From Lithospermum erythrorhizon (taxonomy: Eukaryota > Streptophyta > Magnoliopsida > Boraginales > Boraginaceae), in assembly GCA_019722365.1 (NCBI GenBank), contig JADFUC010001083.1, positions 62,001 to 126,000 on the forward strand: DNA of 64,000 nt, in the 5' to 3' direction. This document shows positions 1 through 12,254 of the stretch, piece by piece. Position numbers and translations under genes: made by a program. The notes beneath the pieces were generated by a model. It was not told where the DNA came from. It saw only the letters and a program-made list of their open reading frames with translations, and did no database searches. Within the stretch, counting starts at the first letter, position 1, and the number at the start of each line of letters is the position of its first letter.

Positions 1-579
1 CTCGTTAAGCTATTCGGTTGGGCTTTAGGTTTTGACATATATATGAAACTTATTATTAGGTTTCGTCATAATCTTTTTTCATGAAATGAAAAACTAAAGC
101 TTTAGCACTTCTCTCATAGTATATGGCTAGAAACATTCAAGGGAAGAAGAGTGAAATTCTTCTGCTTGATTTTCCACAACCCATGTTAACAAACACAAAT
201 GTAGGATTCAACTGTCTCGCAGTGTCTGACCCATTAGAAACCTTACATTTAGAGTATAATTTGGAATTGAAGGAGAACTTCGTGAAAGAATGTGTTGATA
301 GACTTCATTTGGCGTCCTTGTAAGTCTCTGTTATTATAATTGTTAATTATGTGTTTTAGATTAATTTATATCGTTTGAGGATCAAGGGATGTGTATGAAT
401 TTGGTGTTTATCCTGGTAAGAAATTCATACTAGATTCTAACAATGACATGGTGTGATTTAACAACACAGTCGGAGGGAAAAGATGAGTAGTAATTTAGAT
501 TTTGTCCGATATAGTTGAATTTATTTTAAGTAGAGGCGATATTCAATTATTTTGCAAAAAATTCGGTTTATTTGATACA
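1..579 (-). mobile_element. Partial 3' LTR of a Ty3/gypsy element
   Basis: The minus strand reads a purine run ending in four G, then TGTATC at 579. This is the usual polypurine-tract/LTR junction. It lies directly downstream, in element orientation, of the integrase and chromodomain-like coding remnants. The LTR runs off the left edge of the window, so its other end and target-site duplication cannot be seen. The short plus-strand ORF at 123-323 falls inside it, resembles no family I know, and is treated as chance. Confidence 0.55.
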
Positions 580-587
580 CCCCTCTT
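580..587 (-). other. Polypurine tract
   Basis: On the minus strand this reads AAGAGGGG immediately before TGTATC. In LTR retrotransposons such a tract primes plus-strand DNA synthesis and abuts the 3' LTR. Its position after the last pol-derived coding remnant supports the reading. Confidence 0.5.
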
Positions 588-649
588 ATTAAAATTTTTT
601 CCTCGAAATTTAAACATATCACGTACTCTTAACATGGCTTGTTAAAGAG

Positions 650-1010
650 ATATGTATCTTGAATCTTAACATCTTTCTCTTTTACCAGTAGCCTCTTATC
701 GTTGATTATGCCATAACATACTAAACAATCTTATTGCGTAATACGCCTACATCAATACAAGATTTTCTTACATTCTACCATGTATAAGATCTTCCTGAAG
801 TTCAATTGGCTGAGACTCTAGAATGTGAGATTCATCAGGAATATATTTTCGAAGACAAGATACATGGAAAACATTATGAATTCTTTGGAGTTCGGGAGGT
901 AAACTTCCTCGATCGCGTGATCGACTTTATGATATTACATGCAGACCCAATGCTCGTTGGCTCAATTTTTCCACCCTAATATTGCCAAATCTTAAAACAC
1001 CTTTCAGAAA
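650..1010 (-). pseudogene. Integrase C-terminus and chromodomain-like tail remnant
   Basis: The minus strand encodes NVFHVSCLRKYIPDESH at about 800-870. This matches the conserved motif (HNVFHVS.LRKY) after the integrase core of chromoviruses. Further along, around 660-720, the reading LWHNQR followed by EAT.EKE resembles the chromodomain-like segment that helps target insertion to particular chromatin. Frameshifts and stops interrupt it. Confidence 0.75.
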
Positions 1011-2473
1011 AAATCCAAAAACACTTTATCGCCCAATTTCCAAAACTTCGAAGTCATCCAGAGCGGCGATCGGCATATTTCTTTATGCAATCTGTCCGTT
1101 CTTAAGTGTTGTTGTATGAGTTTAATTCTCTCTGATTTTTTTTCCAACTTCTTCCGAGAACCATTTATTTTCTTATCTCTGCCGTTCAACCTGCTTTGAG
1201 TTAAAGCATCTTACTCCATAAGAGCTTCAAAATGTGACATTTTGATACTACCATAAAACTATTATTGCTAACAAACTCTATCTTTGGTAATTAAATACGT
1301 CGATAGCGAGAAAAATGTACGAGCCACATAGCTTATGCTCTTCTAGTGTTTGAATATTTCTTTCGATTGCAGATACATTGGGGGTGAAATCACGGTACTC
1401 AAATTGACTTTGAATAAATGACTTCTTGAAAACCTCTCCAAAACAGTGAAGTGAATCTAGCATCTCGATCTGACACAATGGTTACTGGTACTCCATGAAG
1501 TCGATGATACGATCAACATATAACTTGCTAAGCTACATTCGGGACCATAGGTCGATCTTATTGGAATAAAACAGTGACTTGACATCAGCTATCGCTTAAA
1601 TACCGTAGTTCCTCTTAAATGATTTTTGGTAATGCGGCAAAATCCATGGTAATGTGTTCCCATCCACTCGGGGAATTGGAAGAGCTGTGGTAACCTGCGG
1701 GGTTAATGCATGTTCGATTTTTGCGCATTGCAATGAGTCAAGCGGCCTTCTGAAATTCATGATCTCTCTTTTCATTTTGGCCGCTGATAGGATGCTCTGA
1801 GTCCGCGATACATGCTTAGTACTACCGGGATACATGCTATATGGAGCATTATGTTAATAACTTCGAATTTCTTTCTTGATTCCTTGATTCCTCGAGGTAG
1901 GGTAGAATATTCTCCATGCGATTGTAAATTTCATCCTACTCCAATTACAAAATCGATATGCTCCCGCAGCTTCTCGAATTTATCTTTTTGTACTTTTCAT
2001 CTTTTGTTGTGACTCCGATATTCGATCGAGAAAGGGTGGTCTAACTTCTTATTTGTGCCAAAAGATTTTCTTTCATTCGCTCCCGACTCCAAAATTAACA
2101 CCAGTCTTCGAGGTCATTTATTGGTTCACTTGTGGAAAATAATTGTAAAGGCGTAAAAATTTTTGGCTACGACTTAATGCATTAGCGACTACGTTGAACT
2201 TTACACGGATATTCAATAGAACAATCATAATCGGCATTAAATTCCGTCAATCTCGCTTTGCGCAAAATTCAATTCTTTTTGTGTAGAGCAAGAAGTGACT
2301 GAAACTCTTATGATCCTTAAAAATTTGACATGTCGAGCTCCGTACAAGTAATATGCCAAATCTTAAAAAGCGCGAAGACAATAGCGGCCCGATTCGAGAT
2401 CATGTGTTGGATAATTCGTTCATGGTTTTGCTTCGGTGTAAGTGATGCGTAGGCTATCATTTCTACCATTCTA

Positions 2474-3340
2474 TTAAAACAGCGCCCGAAACCATGATGA
2501 GAAGCGCATCGCGTAATCCCCAACCCTCACGAATACGACGGAAGAGTTAAAAGCTGGAAGCGAAGTTATCTTTTCAAATTGTAAGATAAAACGATGCCAC
2601 TTGATAATCCTCCACACAAATGATACACCCTGCCGAGTCAGTTGAGTCAATGGTGTTGCAAGAATTGAGAAATCTTTTATGAAGCGTCCCCATAGTATCC
2701 GGTAAACCAGGAAAACACCGACTTCCATCCATTTGGTTGGTCGTTTCCAATTAAATCCGCGGCTTATCTTTGAGGATCGCGCTAATCTTCGCTTTGAAAT
2801 TAAGTGTCCCAAAATTGTACTTTCTCCAACGGAACTTCATGCTTGGAAAATTTAGCAAATAATTGATTCGTCTTTAAAGTCTGAAAACAATTCGTAAATG
2901 CATCTAAATGCTGTAGCGACTATGTGAATACACCAAAATATCATCAATGAACACAACAAAATTTATCCGAAACAAGAGACTGGCTTGGAATTCATTAAAT
3001 CCATAAAAGCGGCGTTCGTTAATCCAAATGGCATCACTAAAAACTCTGGTGTCCATATACAGTTACAAAAATCTTTGATTTTGGAGCATCGCCATCCCCA
3101 ATTTTCAAGCGATGGTACCACGATGCTCGGTCCCGATCTTAGAAAAGATCACGTGCGCTCTTAGGCCCAGTCAAACAAACCTCAATTCTCGATAATGGGT
3201 ATGAATTTCGAATAGTTACTTTGTTCATTTGTCGTGATGATACAAAGCCTGAGTTACATCTTTCTTTTTTAGCAACCCAACCAGGAGCACCCAATCTTTG
3301 GAGTCGAATGGCTCACTGCTCCCAACAATTCTTGTAGTGA
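2474..3340 (-). pseudogene. Ty3/gypsy reverse transcriptase / RNase H remnant
   Basis: The minus strand at 2925-2963 reads NFVVFIDDILVYS, the catalytic palm motif of gypsy reverse transcriptases with the paired aspartates intact. Just upstream in element direction (about 3010-3050) is EFLVMPFGLTNA. The open frame at 2474-2812 carries RFIKDFSILATPLTQLTR, the linker between RT and RNase H. RNase H follows but is hard to trace. The motifs lie in different frames, so no functional enzyme is encoded. Confidence 0.9.
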
Positions 3341-3790
3341 GTGCTGACTCCTTTAATTACCAGAGGAGCAATTCGATATGGGGCCATAGAAATTAGATAA
3401 AAGGAATTATATCGATCTTAAATTCAACTTCTCGTTCGGGAGGAATACCCGAGGCAATTAGCCGAGGGAACACGTCGGTATACTCTCTTCCTGATATAAG
3501 CATCCTCGGTTTCAACGGTTTTCTCCGTAGCTCCAAATCGCTGAGCAATATATCTCTTCTTTAAAAAGCTTACGGCAGCTACGGAAAATAAGAGGCGGGG
3601 AAGCTAAAATTTTAAGTGCGAGAAAATGAATTTAAATCACGATCTCACTACGATGGCGATCAATGGGTAACGATATTTTTCCAACCCGATCCATTACCCA
3701 AAATAATATTGAAGTCCATCGTTTCAAGCGAGGTAAATCCACATCAAATTTATGATTTTTCTATACTTAAAAGGACAATTCCTAAGTATT

Positions 3791-4081
3791 TTAAATCGAG
3801 AATAGACTTTCTACGGGGAGTATCAGCTTGAGAGGAAAGGAAGAATTTCGAGATGAGGAATATGAAATAGAAAAACTTGTGCAAAAGGGAATGAGTTGCT
3901 CCAAAATCAAATAAAACTTTAACTTTCGCTGAATAAGATAAGGTACACAGCCAACAACTTTGGGTGAATTTTGAAACTTCCTCTGAGTGCTTGTGGTCTC
4001 AGCCCATCCGGTACCATTATTACGACTAATCCCGACTCCGTCCCCGATTTCCTCGGCCTCCCGAACCTTCCGCGTCCACAT
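3791..4081 (-). pseudogene. Retrotransposon aspartic protease remnant
   Basis: The minus strand near 3880-3916 reads VLFDFGATHS. This is the retroviral-type aspartic protease active-site segment (usually FDSGA.HSF) with the Ser after the catalytic Asp replaced by Phe. It lies between the gag region and reverse transcriptase, as expected for Ty3/gypsy. Confidence 0.7.
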
Positions 4082-4500
4082 GAAATCGCCTCTGTCGATT
4101 CTTGGCGGCTGAAAGTCTAGAAGCTACCATAGCGCCCGTAGGGTGAGGACAATGAGTGTAAATATGTCACGGTTGTTGGCGTTTTAAAAGCGAAATAATT
4201 TATTCACGTGGGCGGTTCGAGCCATATGATGGGAGCTACAGCAGCAAGCATACACCCGAACTCTTGTCTCCCTTTATAGGTTCCTTGATATCCTACGGTC
4301 CTCGGAATATTAATTGGTTGATTCACTAATCCCGATGCACGAAATAAGAAGTTCTTTGCGGGGAGCACTAAAGCCCGACTCGCTTGATCGACTTCGTTGT
4401 AGAGGTTTTCCTTGAAACTTCATGCTAAATCGACATTACCAGAGATATCTCACTTGTCTTCCCTTTTTGTATTCACGGCAGACACAGCTGGGCTTGCTCA

Positions 4501-5760
4501 TTTACATGTTGGAAATCAATGAATTGATTAATTTATTATCTTCATTCGACAATTGTGTAATAATTCGTTTAAGGTTGGGTTAAATATGATTATCGGAACT
4601 TAGTGTTGACTCGGTAATTGTATATTACTAGTGTGGGTTCTCGCTGATAATTTAAGGGGTTATGGCGATTGCTAGATGCTACGTTGTCGTTATAATAATA
4701 GTAATTGAGTCGATTATTATTATTATCTGACTCTTATTATACGGCTGGAGTCAGCCCCAGCATCACGGTGGCGGATTAGGTATATTTCATGTATGAAATT
4801 AAAGAAGCTGTATAATTGAGAAATGTATTTCTACCGATTACGTAAGGTTTTACGTATTATGTAGGGCTGCTCGATTAAGCAAATAGAATCGATTAAATAG
4901 TTATTTAATTGGTTCGGTATTTAGTATTAAATTGATAAGCTTGAAAGATTATTGATATTGACTCGTCTTATTTAATTAAGCTAATTAAATAGTTCAACTA
5001 AATGTAACTCATTAGTGTAACGAACTAATAGAGTTAACAAGTCAACTAATACTTAACGAATTGATTATCGGGTTTGTTTTAACTGACACTATATAAGTAG
5101 GCTTTAGGGTTTTCATGACAAAAAGAAGAATAAAAATAGCCCCACTTTTAACCGATCTCCCAATTTTCTTGGGGTTTTTAATTTTTGTTCAACCCGTGTT
5201 TACTAGGATAAATCGGTTCTTGATTGACCTCTCTCTCTGATTATTGGATCGACTAGGGATATCATCACGATTTACATGAGGGTAGAAGGGAGGTGAATTC
5301 ATGTTGTGTGAATTTGAAGTGTGTGGATTTTGGTGGAATTTACTCCATTTGCATTATGAGTACTGCAGTAGATTTACATGGTGGCAATTATGTGTAATTT
5401 AATAATGTAGTAAGAATGCTTTAAGATCCGCGGATACGTGGTTGTTATACTTTCGTATATCCATAGAGTTTCGTCGTTCTACTGTAATGCGGCATTTTTT
5501 CAACTCCACGGACACTTGAAAAGTCATCATGACAATCGAGATGTGAATATCTGGGGTAGATTTCCGTCACGGAAGCGGTGAACCTTTTACAACTTCATTG
5601 ACTATGCGCATCCAGGAAATGGCAAGCGGAGTTATTTAAACCTATTTGCATACCCATAGCTGTGTCCGTCCCCACTTGATTTTAACTATATGGTTCTCAT
5701 TTCAACGTTTGTATATGAATTTTCAGACAAAAAATTTTAAAGTAAATATCTTCACAAAAA
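4501..5760 (+). mobile_element. LTR-like sequence in plus orientation, unresolved
   Basis: No coding frame is visible. The stretch starts near TGTTGGAAATC (4507), a common start for plant LTRs. It holds a TATA-like CTATATAAG at 5089-5097, followed by GGCTTTAGGG and pyrimidine-rich transcript-like sequence. The orientation is opposite to the gypsy pol remnant on its left, so it is probably not that element's own 5' LTR. I could not find a matching CA end or primer binding site. Confidence 0.3.
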
Positions 5761-7557
5761 TTCTCCCAAGTCAGCGGACCTGTTCTGATGGTTAAAGTAG
5801 GACAAATATTCCCCCATGATCGCGTGCTTATACATGAAATTTGGTAAGCTATGAAACTTCGTCTATTTCGCCCTCGATACCCATAGGTTCAATATGATTC
5901 CAAATCTTTAATAAATTTTCTTTAATAAATTCTAGTGCTTGAATTGGAGTGCCTTGAGAAAATTTTGGTGGATCTACCCTCAGAAATTATCAAACATCTT
6001 TACTTTGTAGTCTTATCTTTAATTTACCATTGGTAAACTTGTCTTATTTAACTTGGGTTTTTTTTAAAAAATTTATTTATTTTTCATTATAATTTTATTA
6101 TAAAAATAATAAAATAATTTCTGTGAGCCAGGCTGATAACGCATATAATTAGTAATAGATAATAGATAAAGTCGTGTGAGCGTACCACTGATATAGTGTT
6201 GTTAAGAAAATCAAAATCGTGGCTACGATCTGCGCCTACTCCTGACTTAAATAAATTCGTTACGAATATTGAATCAATCATCTTAATTGTAGTTGAGAAC
6301 CACCAATCCATTGTAGTGGTGAATGTTGGACTTGTATCAATTGTATGGTGGTTAACTAGCCAGATTTGAGTATCGGATAACTCGATCAAGTATGTGTTTG
6401 GTTTGGAGTATCAATTTTTTTTCCTGCTTGAGTAGTGTTTGTTTATATATAGTTTTCCTATAATTTTATATTTGAATTTCGATAAAGTTTTCTGCTAGGG
6501 CAATCCTCCTTAAATTTAGGTAGGACAATGTTACACATTAACATGTTCTAAGTACCTCCTCGTTTATTCAAGCTTGAGACTGCTAATATGACATAAGGTA
6601 AAAAGAGATCAAATAGATGTCTTAGTGAGGTAATGAAGCGTAATAGTAAAAAGAAAGGACTTAAATACGAGGAGTTAGACAAAAGAAATTCAGAGCGAGG
6701 AGATAAAATAAGATAACATATAGTTTACGAGGTTAGCTTAAAGAGATCCAACCCATGATTAGATTTGGAGCGTCGTATTGATATAGTTGACCTCATTAAG
6801 TAAGATTTGAATTGATTTGGTTTATAATTTCCGAATAATTTCTTATACCAAACTTTAAAATATTCATATATTAATCAGTATAGCTTCAATAAATTAACTT
6901 TATCGAATTTTTCAAATGGAATGTGGAACCACTACCGGATTAGTGGTCAGAAAAAGCCCTATGCCTAACGGTCCGTTTTTTTAGGATAATTTAGGTAAAT
7001 TGAGGATAATATCCTCATTTACCTTGTTTGGTGTTCTAAATAATAGATTTACCTAGGAAAATAGATTCACCCTAGGTTGGACATTGGTTCAAAATTATTC
7101 ACCCTCGAAATGAGGGATAATCTAGGAGAATAGAGAGAAATAAACGTATAAAATAATTATTTTCTCTGCGCACGATATACCCTGACTAAACCATTTGTTC
7201 CCTCCAAAAATTCGTCTATACAGAAATATATATATATCCTCCATAATACATTTTTTACAGCTCGCAGCTTGATCGTAACACTAAATCTATTTTCCAAAAA
7301 AAATAGTGCGAATAAATGCATTCTGATGTAATAAATTAATTATTTATTTATTTTATATACAAGTTTTCATAGTCCTATAAAAATTTGGATATAGCATAAT
7401 TTGATTATTAATAATCATAATTGGTGATTGATTGTTTGCATATTTTTTTGGGTAGTGGGTTTCGTTAGAAATTTTTGGGTGGTTAGAATGCAGTTTAAAG
7501 TTGGGTGGTGGGATTTGGATATCTAAATGTTATTAATAATCTGGTGGTGATTGATTG

Positions 7558-7558
<1 letters not shown>
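5761..7558. other. AT-rich intergenic DNA
   Basis: No gene or conserved protein segment was recognised. The minus ORF at 6087-6389 looks like chance. Around 6975-7150 the sequence GGATAATTTAGG and similar phrases recur in both orientations, resembling a decayed MITE-like hairpin, but no clean ends were found. Confidence 0.4.

Positions 7559-7591
<33 letters not shown>
7559..7591. repeat. (TA)n microsatellite
   Basis: An uninterrupted TA dinucleotide run of about 16 units. Such runs are length-variable between individuals. Confidence 0.95.
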
Positions 7592-7594
<3 letters not shown>

Positions 7595-7859
7595 TCCGAT
7601 TTTAGGTGATGCGCGGTTTTGATCGATGGGTTTGTTTATTTGGCTCGTTCAAATTTATGTTCTTGAGTTGTGTAATTGTTGTGGATGTGATGAAGAATGT
7701 CAGATGGAGTATAAATATTTATTGGTGTAGTATGCTCTAAAAATGTAAATTGATAGAGAGAAATTTACTTTTCTGCAATGGATGAGCTTATTAGCGTGTC
7801 TGTAATGATATTGGTAGTCTTGGTGGATGCTTTTACATCGCCATTTTTATAATGTTGTA

Positions 7860-8145
7860 TTGGTGGGCTTTAAAAAAGTTACAGAAACCACGTGGTGCAA
7901 AGAAGTTCAGTAGAATTAAGTATCACGAAGAATAAATTATGACATATGTTACTTTCATGACGGAGTTGATCCAATTTGCAAGCGGAAGGGTCATCAGTAC
8001 CATTGTTCGAAAAGTTAGAAGAACTCTTTGGAAATGATAGGAGCGTAAGGAAAATATTTGTTATTCTTTATTTGAAATTAGAGTACGAAGAAGGATCTTC
8101 TTCGGAAAATGACGAAACTGTCGCGATTGATGTGTTGAATTCTTG
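7860..8145 (+). pseudogene. Possible transposon ORF1 (Myb/SANT-like) tail fragment
   Basis: A frame running to the stop near 8145 reads ELFGNDRSVRKIF and later EEGSSSENDE. This resembles the segment after the Myb/SANT-like domain of PIF/Harbinger ORF1-type proteins. No transposase and no intact upstream frame are visible. The match is weak and from memory only. Confidence 0.25.
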
Positions 8146-8569
8146 AAAGATATTGATTGAAGCCTTGAGCCTTAGGTGTTACCGAGATGTCTCACTGATA
8201 GTAGTTCGTATGAGTGCTACTTATCGATATCTTTTATTAGTTTTTCTAATTCTCGAATGTTTAATTTTTATTTTGTTGAACTTATTATGTGTGATTGAAT
8301 TAATGTTCATGAAGTCTTCATTTGAAATTTATTGTTATTCTTATTGTGATTTTAAATGATCAGGTGATGAATATTGTGATTTTCTTGATTTGAATGCATA
8401 AAGTAAGTGAGTCGAATTAAACCTAGAAAACATAATCACAATGAATGTGGTATTGGTGGTGAAGTTTTTCCTATTAACGGGCAAGTTATGTGATTTGATT
8501 AGTTTACATTTGTGGATGCTGTTGTGAGCATAAAACATTTCCCCTCTCCCTAGCCTAAGCAGCAGCACA

Positions 8570-11500
8570 ATGAGGGCAATAGTGAGCAAACTATACCCTC
8601 GCAGTCGCAGCATCCCCCATAGAAAGCCCACATTATCAGCATCTTTAACCCATCTCCACTCTCCTCCTCCTTCCTTCTCCTTCATCCTCCTCCCAAATTC
8701 CCACAAAACAGCTTCCTTTAGGACCCCCAATAAATCTTTATTATTGGCTAGATCCATATCATCACTTCAATTCAATGATGCCATTGGAATTGGGGAGGGG
8801 GGAGATCATGCTGACGTGGACACTGTTTCAATTCCTGTTCGAGCTTTCTTCTTCTCCACTAGGTTTCCTATTTTCCTTTTCTTTTTTGTTTTATTGGGTA
8901 TTCATATTTATATGTTGTATGATATTTGATCAAAAAGATAGCATTTTTAATTGGGTATTCCTATTTATATTTGTGTTGATTAAGGTGGCAAAGTTTGGTA
9001 CTTTTGATCATTGCAAATCAAACTAGACTATCTTTTTGGTAAGGAGATAGTAATTGAATTGAGTCTCTGGAAACCTTCTAACGACTAGGCCAATTCGAAT
9101 TGATTTTTTGGTTACTGCCTCTATCCCAAAAAGATTGTCCAGTATGATTATCAATAACCAAAAGATTGTCCACTAGGTTTTGTGTTTTCTTATTTTTTGT
9201 ATTTAATTGTGAATTAACTTGTTTTTGGTTTGTTTTGGGTTTTTACCTGTTTGAAAATTATTTACTGTTTAATACTCCGTCCAGTTCGAAAAGATTGGTT
9301 TTATTTATTTAGATGGTTGAGATTTTAAATTTTGAAATCAATTTTTTTTACTCTGGTATAATATTTGGCGAAAATGTATAAATATAGTGTTTTTAATAAT
9401 TTACTGTTAATATGAGAAGTTTGATTCCTATCAAAGTCGTGTGTATCAATGAAGATCGGAAAGTTTGTTAATTTTGACCATTGAGAATTAAACTAGGCTA
9501 TCTTTTTGTGATGGAGCCATGGAGGTTGTATATCATTGTCCCTATTGTTGTGCCACGGCGTTGGGAATAAAATTCTTATGGTAGAAGACCTTAAGTCCTT
9601 AACTGAGGAACATCAGTGTGGTTTCTACTGTTGTGTATTCATTTTGTTATTTGATCAAATAATATCATGTTTAGTGTGACTGGGTGAAACTTCCAAGTTA
9701 TTGGCTAGGTAATATGAGTTTATGTGAATTTCACTGATGTTTGTTGCTTTGTTGGCAGAGTGGATTTGAGGAGCTTAGTTGAGCAGAACAAACAGAATTT
9801 CATCCCACCTACATCCCGTATGACTAACTATGTTGTCCTAAAGTACACTACAAACTCCGAACCCCATGTGAGTTATCTTATAAGAATGTTTTTGTGCTTT
9901 TGTATTGTTGTTGTTCTTCTTCATCGGAAACTTTTTTTTAACCACATTAAGAGTTGCCAAATGTTGAATAATGTTCCCTTGTTGTGAACTTTCTCGGTTT
10001 GAAATTTATTTACCACAATGATTACTTCTTCGTTAGTTGACTCAATGTTATCTTTCCCAGAGCTTGGTTGGCAGATTGAGTGAAAATAATAGCTGCTACA
10101 TGGTAGTTTTCCAATATGGATCAATTGTCTTGTTCAATGTACAAGATGTTGAGGTTAATGGATATCTCAAGATTGTGGAAAAGCATTCTTCTGGTCTGCT
10201 CCCTGAAATGAGAAAGGATGGTGAGCTCTTATGAACAAGGATTTCAAATTTTGAACTGTAATGAATTTCATTTATATTTTGGCTCCAATTCTCCAAAAAA
10301 AAATTGGTACGTGAGGGCTGTATACTTTCAAATATTAACCAAGTGGCATGCAATTTTATCTTCATGAACACTTCTTTTTTGCTGATTATCTATGAAGCCG
10401 CCCATTAGATTTCAAATTCACTCCCAAAATCCCAAATCATCAATCCGAACGAAAACTTAAGAAAAGTTCATCAGCACCTTCTTGTGTAGTCTTCTTGTCT
10501 GGTATTTCTGCTTTAAGTTTTCTCTTGGACTGACTCACTTGACTATATTCCACTATCTATGTTTATTTTCAAAAACTAGAGTATGAGGTTAGGGAAAAGG
10601 CAACTCTGGGCACATGGATGCAAGGTGGTCTAGATTACATAATGTTACAGTATCTGAATACCGACGGCATCAGAATTATAGGCAGTGTTCTAGGGCAAAG
10701 TATCGCTCTTGATTACTATGTTCGTCAGGTAGTTTTCTGATCAGCTAAATACATTAAAGTCAATACAAGTGCCCGTACACTAGAGATCTCATTGCCTTTC
10801 TCTGCTTCAGGTAGATGGGATGGTGGCAGAATTTACGGATATCAACCGTGAAATGGAAAAAACTGGAACTTTCACAATGGAACGTAAAAAGCTTTTCCAA
10901 CTTGTAGGGAAGGCAAATTCTAATCTTGCTGATGTGATTCTTAAGCTTGGACTTTTTGAGAGGTAAAATGGCGGCTAAAATTCTCTGAATTGAATCCGTT
11001 ATTCTGATCTTATTTAACTGTTCCTTTTCTCTATAAATGTAATTGCCATATAGTGAAAGCAATGTATGGAAACATCCAATGCTTGTCATCTCTCTATGGT
11101 GTCATATAGCCACATTCTTAGTGTTCCATGCTGATTTGAATTAGATACACGATTATTTGGCTTGCATCGAACTTCTTGATCAAATGTTATTACTATAAGC
11201 ATCTAAAAGTCATGTTCTCCATCTTCTCTTCCCCTTCTCTTCTGAGCCTAGACAATTGTCATCATATGCTCTAATTAAGATCCCCGACTTTAGTCCTTTT
11301 TTAGGAATGAGTTTAACATGGAATAAATAATTTTGTTTGTGTGAAAAGGGGTTGAGTATAAGTTCTAACACGCAGTTGACCAACATTTGAATGAGATCCT
11401 AGATATTTTCTCTTCCATTACTTCGGTAGTGCATGAAAATTTATGAGTTTCCCAAGAGTAGTGATGGTTCTGTTTTATGTTTGCTTTGCATCTGTTCTGT

Positions 11501-12254
11501 TCTTCTCATGTCTCCGACGGCATGCTCTTTAGCATCAAATTACCTGGTGTACATCATCAATAGCAACAGCACGATACTCTTGAAATTCTCGCCTCAAAAG
11601 CGGGTAGGAAGGGGGGATAGTAGGCAGCCTTACCTGTGTGAAGGCCTTGGGGAGGCTGTCTGGTGACGAGGATGAAGAGATCACATCTTCCCCAATAGTT
11701 TAGGCAGCGGTAAGAGCGTAGAGTAGCTTTATGAACCAATTTGATTTATTCCATTATATTCAAGAGCCAGAGATGTCTTAAGAAGTGTAGGTAGCGTTAT
11801 TGATTAGTTTATTCCATTATTCAGTAAGAATGTCTTTATTTGAGGTATTCAAGTTATATTACTCTCTCCATATCCATGCCACTAATGTGCTCTTCATTAT
11901 TTCAGGTCAGACATTGCTTGGAAAGATGCCAAATATGCAGAGATATGGGAGTTCCTTCGCGACGAATTTGAATTAACTCAAAGATTTGCAAGCCTTGATT
12001 TTAAGTTAAAATTTGTAGAGGTATGTTATTGCTATACATGGAACCGCTTGTAGCTTTGATCTATATGTTAGCTTATGTTGTTACTTACATTTGAGTTTTC
12101 ATATTTGTTGCAGCACAATATTCGGTTTCTTCAAGAGATTCTCCAGAACAGGAAGTCAGACTTCCTTGAGTGGTTGATAATCATACTTATTGGAGTTGAA
12201 ATCCTCATATCTGTTTATGATATTGCCCATAAATCAGCAATCAACTTGCTGTGA
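8570..12254 (+). CDS. RRG: RETARDED ROOT GROWTH (DUF155/RMND1-type) mitochondrial protein
   Basis: Seven exons are read: 8570-8862, 9759-9867, 10061-10220, 10580-10728, 10811-10962, 11906-12020 and 12114-12254, all with GT-AG junctions, giving 372 residues. The Arg/Ser-rich N-terminus (MRAIVSKLYPRSRSIPHRK) looks like a mitochondrial presequence. The core carries DUF155 hallmarks: MVVFQYGSIVLFNV, RIIGSVLGQSIALDYYV, GTFTMERKKLFQLVGKANSN. A hydrophobic segment (EWLIIILIGVEILISVYDI) lies near the C-terminus. Plant RRG is a mitochondrial protein needed for root-meristem cell proliferation; yeast and animal DUF155 relatives act in mitochondrial translation. Length matches the family. The related RRG-LIKE gene is the alternative, but the presequence and C-terminus fit RRG better. 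Confidence 0.9.
9275..9516. mobile_element. Stowaway-like MITE in RRG intron 1
   Basis: One end reads CTCCGTCCAGTTCGAAAAGATTGG just after a TA; the other reads CTATCTTTTTGTGATGGAG, its degenerate inverse. The interior phrase ATAATATTTGGCGAAAA matches the family that makes up the tandem array upstream of NF-YB at 19.7-20.9 kb. Partial pieces of the same family sit at about 8990-9050 and 9118-9180. Confidence 0.55.
11590..11770 (+). mobile_element. SINE-like element in RRG intron 5
   Basis: The segment contains GCAGCCTTACC followed by GAGGCTGT, the signature of a widespread plant SINE-like repeat. It ends in TTTGATTTATTCCATTATATTCAAGAGCCAGAGA. Copies with the same parts are at 53600-53830 and 60236-60440. 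The 3' part is partly repeated at about 11795-11840. Confidence 0.5.

Larger units (their letters stand above)
588..4500 (-). mobile_element. Degenerate Ty3/gypsy chromovirus internal region (Tekay/Del-like)
   Basis: Translating the minus strand in shifting frames recovers the pol order of a Ty3/gypsy element: protease near 3.9 kb, reverse transcriptase near 2.9-3.3 kb, its C-terminal part and RNase H near 2.3-2.8 kb, integrase below 2 kb, and a chromodomain-like tail near 660-770. Protease, RT and integrase pieces lie in separate short frames divided by stops and frameshifts, so the copy is dead. The chromodomain-like tail points to the chromovirus branch; Tekay/Del is my inference. Gag is not convincing above about 4.1 kb, and a different sequence begins near 4.5 kb, so the 5' end is missing or replaced. 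Confidence 0.8.

Noticed and set aside
123..323. 66-codon ORF near the left edge
   Set aside because: It sits inside the 3' LTR of the minus-strand gypsy element and resembles no known protein.
8341..8757. 138-codon minus-strand ORF
   Set aside because: It is antisense to RRG exon 1 and its upstream region; no family features, and RRG explains the coding signal.
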